From NCBI RefSeq assembly GCF_000284295.1, contig NC_017093.1, forward strand, positions 8,184,001 through 8,248,000: DNA of 64,000 nucleotides, read 5' to 3'. Shown piece by piece: positions 62,503 through 64,000 of this stretch. Within the stretch, counting starts at the first letter, position 1. Each line of letters opens with the position of its first letter. The notes under the pieces were generated by a model. The model saw only the letters and a program-made list of their open reading frames with translations. It was not told where the DNA came from and made no database searches. The translations under genes were made by a program, and so were the position numbers. Source of the stretch: Actinoplanes missouriensis 431. Its GTDB lineage: Bacteria > Actinomycetota > Actinomycetes > Mycobacteriales > Micromonosporaceae.

Positions 62503-63810
62503 ATGACCGATCTCTTCCAGCACCGGCTGCACAACGCCGTGGTCGCGGCCCGTCCCATGGTCAGCGGCCGGGTGACGGGCGCCGTCGGCCTGCGCGTGAC
62601 GGTGAGCGGGATCGACGCCAACGTCGGTGACCTGCTGCGGATCGGCGACGGGCCGGACGCGGTGCTCGCCGAGGTGGCGGCCCTCGACGGCGAGCGGCTC
62701 TCCTGCCTCCCGCTCGGGCCGATCGCCGGGATGGGCGCCGGCACCCCGGCGTACGGCACCGGCGGTCCGCTGCGCGTCGCGGTCGGCCCGGACCTGCGCG
62801 GGCGCATCCTGGACGGCCTCGGCCGTCCGATGGACGGTGGCCCGCCGCTGCGCGGCACGATGGTCGAGATCGACACCGCGCCGCCGGCCGCGATGGACCG
62901 CCAGCTGGTCGACAAACCCATGTCTTTGGGGGTACGGGTTCTCGACACGCTCGTGCCCTGCGGCCGGGGACAGCGCATCGGCATCTTCGCCGGCTCCGGC
63001 GTCGGCAAGTCGACGCTGATGAGCATGATCACGCGGGGCACCTCGGCCGAGCTGAACGTCGTCGCCCTGGTCGGCGAGCGCGGCCGCGAGGTACGCGAGT
63101 TCATCGAGCACGACCTCGGCGAGGAGGGCCTGGCCCGCTCGGTCGTCGTGATCGCCACCTCGGACACCCCGCCGCTGGTCCGGCTCCGGGCCGGCTCGGT
63201 CGCCACCCGGATCGCCGAGTACTACCGGGACGAGGGCGCCGACGTGCTGCTGATGATGGACAGCGTGACCCGGGCCGCGATGGCGCAGCGCGAGGTCGGC
63301 CTCTCGGTCGGCGAACCGCCCGCCACCCGCGGCTATCCACCGTCGGTCTTCGCCATGCTCGCCGCCCTGCTGGAACGCGCCGGCCCGGGCGCGCGCGGCA
63401 GCATCACCGGCCTCTACACCGTGCTGGTCGAGGGCGACGACCACAACGAGCCGATCGCCGACGCGGCCCGATCGATCCTCGACGGGCACATCGTGCTGGA
63501 CCGCAAGCTCGCCACGGCCGGCCACTTCCCGGCCATCCAGGCCCTGGACTCGATCTCCCGGGTCGCCAACAAGATCACCAGTCGCGAGCAGCGGGCGGAC
63601 GCCACCGAACTGCGCCGCCTGATGGCCGCCCACCGCGAGGTGCGCGAACTCGTCGAGATCGGCGCCTACGTGCAGGGCACCAACCCGGACGCCGACCGCG
63701 CCAACGCGGCGTGGCCGCAGATCAGCGCCTTCCTCCGCCAGGACCTCGACGAACGCCTGACTGCCGAGGACGCCTGGGCCCAGCTGAGGGCCCTGATAGC
63801 CACCACGTAG
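62503..63810 (+). CDS. fliI: Flagellum-specific ATPase FliI
   Basis: A 435-residue type III export ATPase of F1-beta-like fold. Walker A is IGIFAGSGVGKSTLMSMITR, Walker B is ADVLLMMDSVTRAAMAQREV, and the family signature PPATRGYPPSVFAMLAALLE is present. The catalytic Glu is in VVALVGERGREVREFIEHDL. It lies 7 bp after fliH. The final 190 bp of the window show no gene I can support; fliJ would be expected next, but no start is visible. Confidence 0.97.
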   Translation: MTDLFQHRLHNAVVAARPMVSGRVTGAVGLRVTVSGIDANVGDLLRIGDGPDAVLAEVAALDGERLSCLPLGPIAGMGAGTPAYGTGGPLRVAVGPDLRGRILDGLGRPMDGGPPLRGTMVEIDTAPPAAMDRQLVDKPMSLGVRVLDTLVPCGRGQRIGIFAGSGVGKSTLMSMITRGTSAELNVVALVGERGREVREFIEHDLGEEGLARSVVVIATSDTPPLVRLRAGSVATRIAEYYRDEGADVLLMMDSVTRAAMAQREVGLSVGEPPATRGYPPSVFAMLAALLERAGPGARGSITGLYTVLVEGDDHNEPIADAARSILDGHIVLDRKLATAGHFPAIQALDSISRVANKITSREQRADATELRRLMAAHREVRELVEIGAYVQGTNPDADRANAAWPQISAFLRQDLDERLTAEDAWAQLRALIATT

Positions 63811-64000
63811 CCGTCCGCCCCGAACACGCCTGCCGCGGATTGCGCCCTGCCGTTCCCGCGGTCCGTGGCTCGCAGATCTTGGAAACGCCGAGGCCGGCTG
63901 GCGCTCAGTGCGGACAAAACGGGCGCTCGGCAGCACTGGCAACCCGCCGGGCGAGCCGAGCTGGCTCCCAGTGTCGGCAACAGCGCGCTCGAACAGCACT

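Noticed and set aside
63811..64000. Start of fliJ
   Set aside because: fliJ is expected after fliI, but no start codon with a ribosome binding site and helical product is visible before the window ends.

Overview
The window is about 64 kb of a GC-rich actinobacterial chromosome. Almost every codon ends in G or C, GTG starts are common, and genes often overlap by ATGA. Four gene sets point to a motile, sporangium-forming member of the Micromonosporaceae, most likely Actinoplanes or a close relative. These are a mycothiol gene (mshA), a BldN-type developmental sigma factor with its anti-sigma factor, a rex-hemA-hemC-hemD-hemB operon, and a large flagellar cluster. This is judged from protein features and remembered gene order; no search was run. 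I see no phage, insertion sequence, CRISPR array, rRNA or tRNA.

Layout. Bases 1-16000 hold housekeeping and envelope genes: leucyl aminopeptidase (cut by the window edge), a DUF3117 protein, a paaX-like regulator coupled to an enoyl-CoA hydratase, a nuoA/divIVA-like/SRPBCC/tag operon, the 2-oxoacid:ferredoxin oxidoreductase korAB, a K+ channel, a secreted phospholipase A2, a cyclase-ATPase-TPR regulator and a repeat-rich lytic transglycosylase. Bases 16000-31000 hold tetrapyrrole synthesis behind a Rex operator, then the bldN/rsbN locus with its conserved neighbours (plsC-like, epimerase, tiny bS22-like protein, excisionase-type HTH). Bases 31000-50300 hold proline dehydrogenase, a phosphate-sensing block (regX3-senX3 divergent from phoU around a PHO-box-like region), phosphoglycerate mutase, mshA with a YbjN-family partner, an SDR-methyltransferase pair, an orphan receiver, a secreted subtilisin, a PAS histidine kinase and an M23 peptidase.

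Bases 50375-63810 are flagellar. The operon flgN-flgK-flgL-fliW-csrA runs leftwards. fliC, fliD-fliS-fliT-like and flgB-flgC-fliE-fliF-fliG-fliH-fliI run rightwards. Four flagellar transcription units share a promoter pattern, CTNA-N16/17-GCCGA, expected of a FliA/SigD-type sigma factor. The csrA leader carries six GGA triplets within about 33 nt, and the flagellin leader carries three, which fits a FliW-CsrA-flagellin homeostatic loop.

I did not find a wholly unknown multi-gene system. The best leads are a 30-codon ORF translationally coupled to bldN, the GGA-rich csrA leader, a fliD promoter placed directly upstream of the fliC terminator hairpin, the paired palindromes in front of rex, the tandem-repeat arrays around 10.6-10.8 kb, and the lone nuoA next to korAB.
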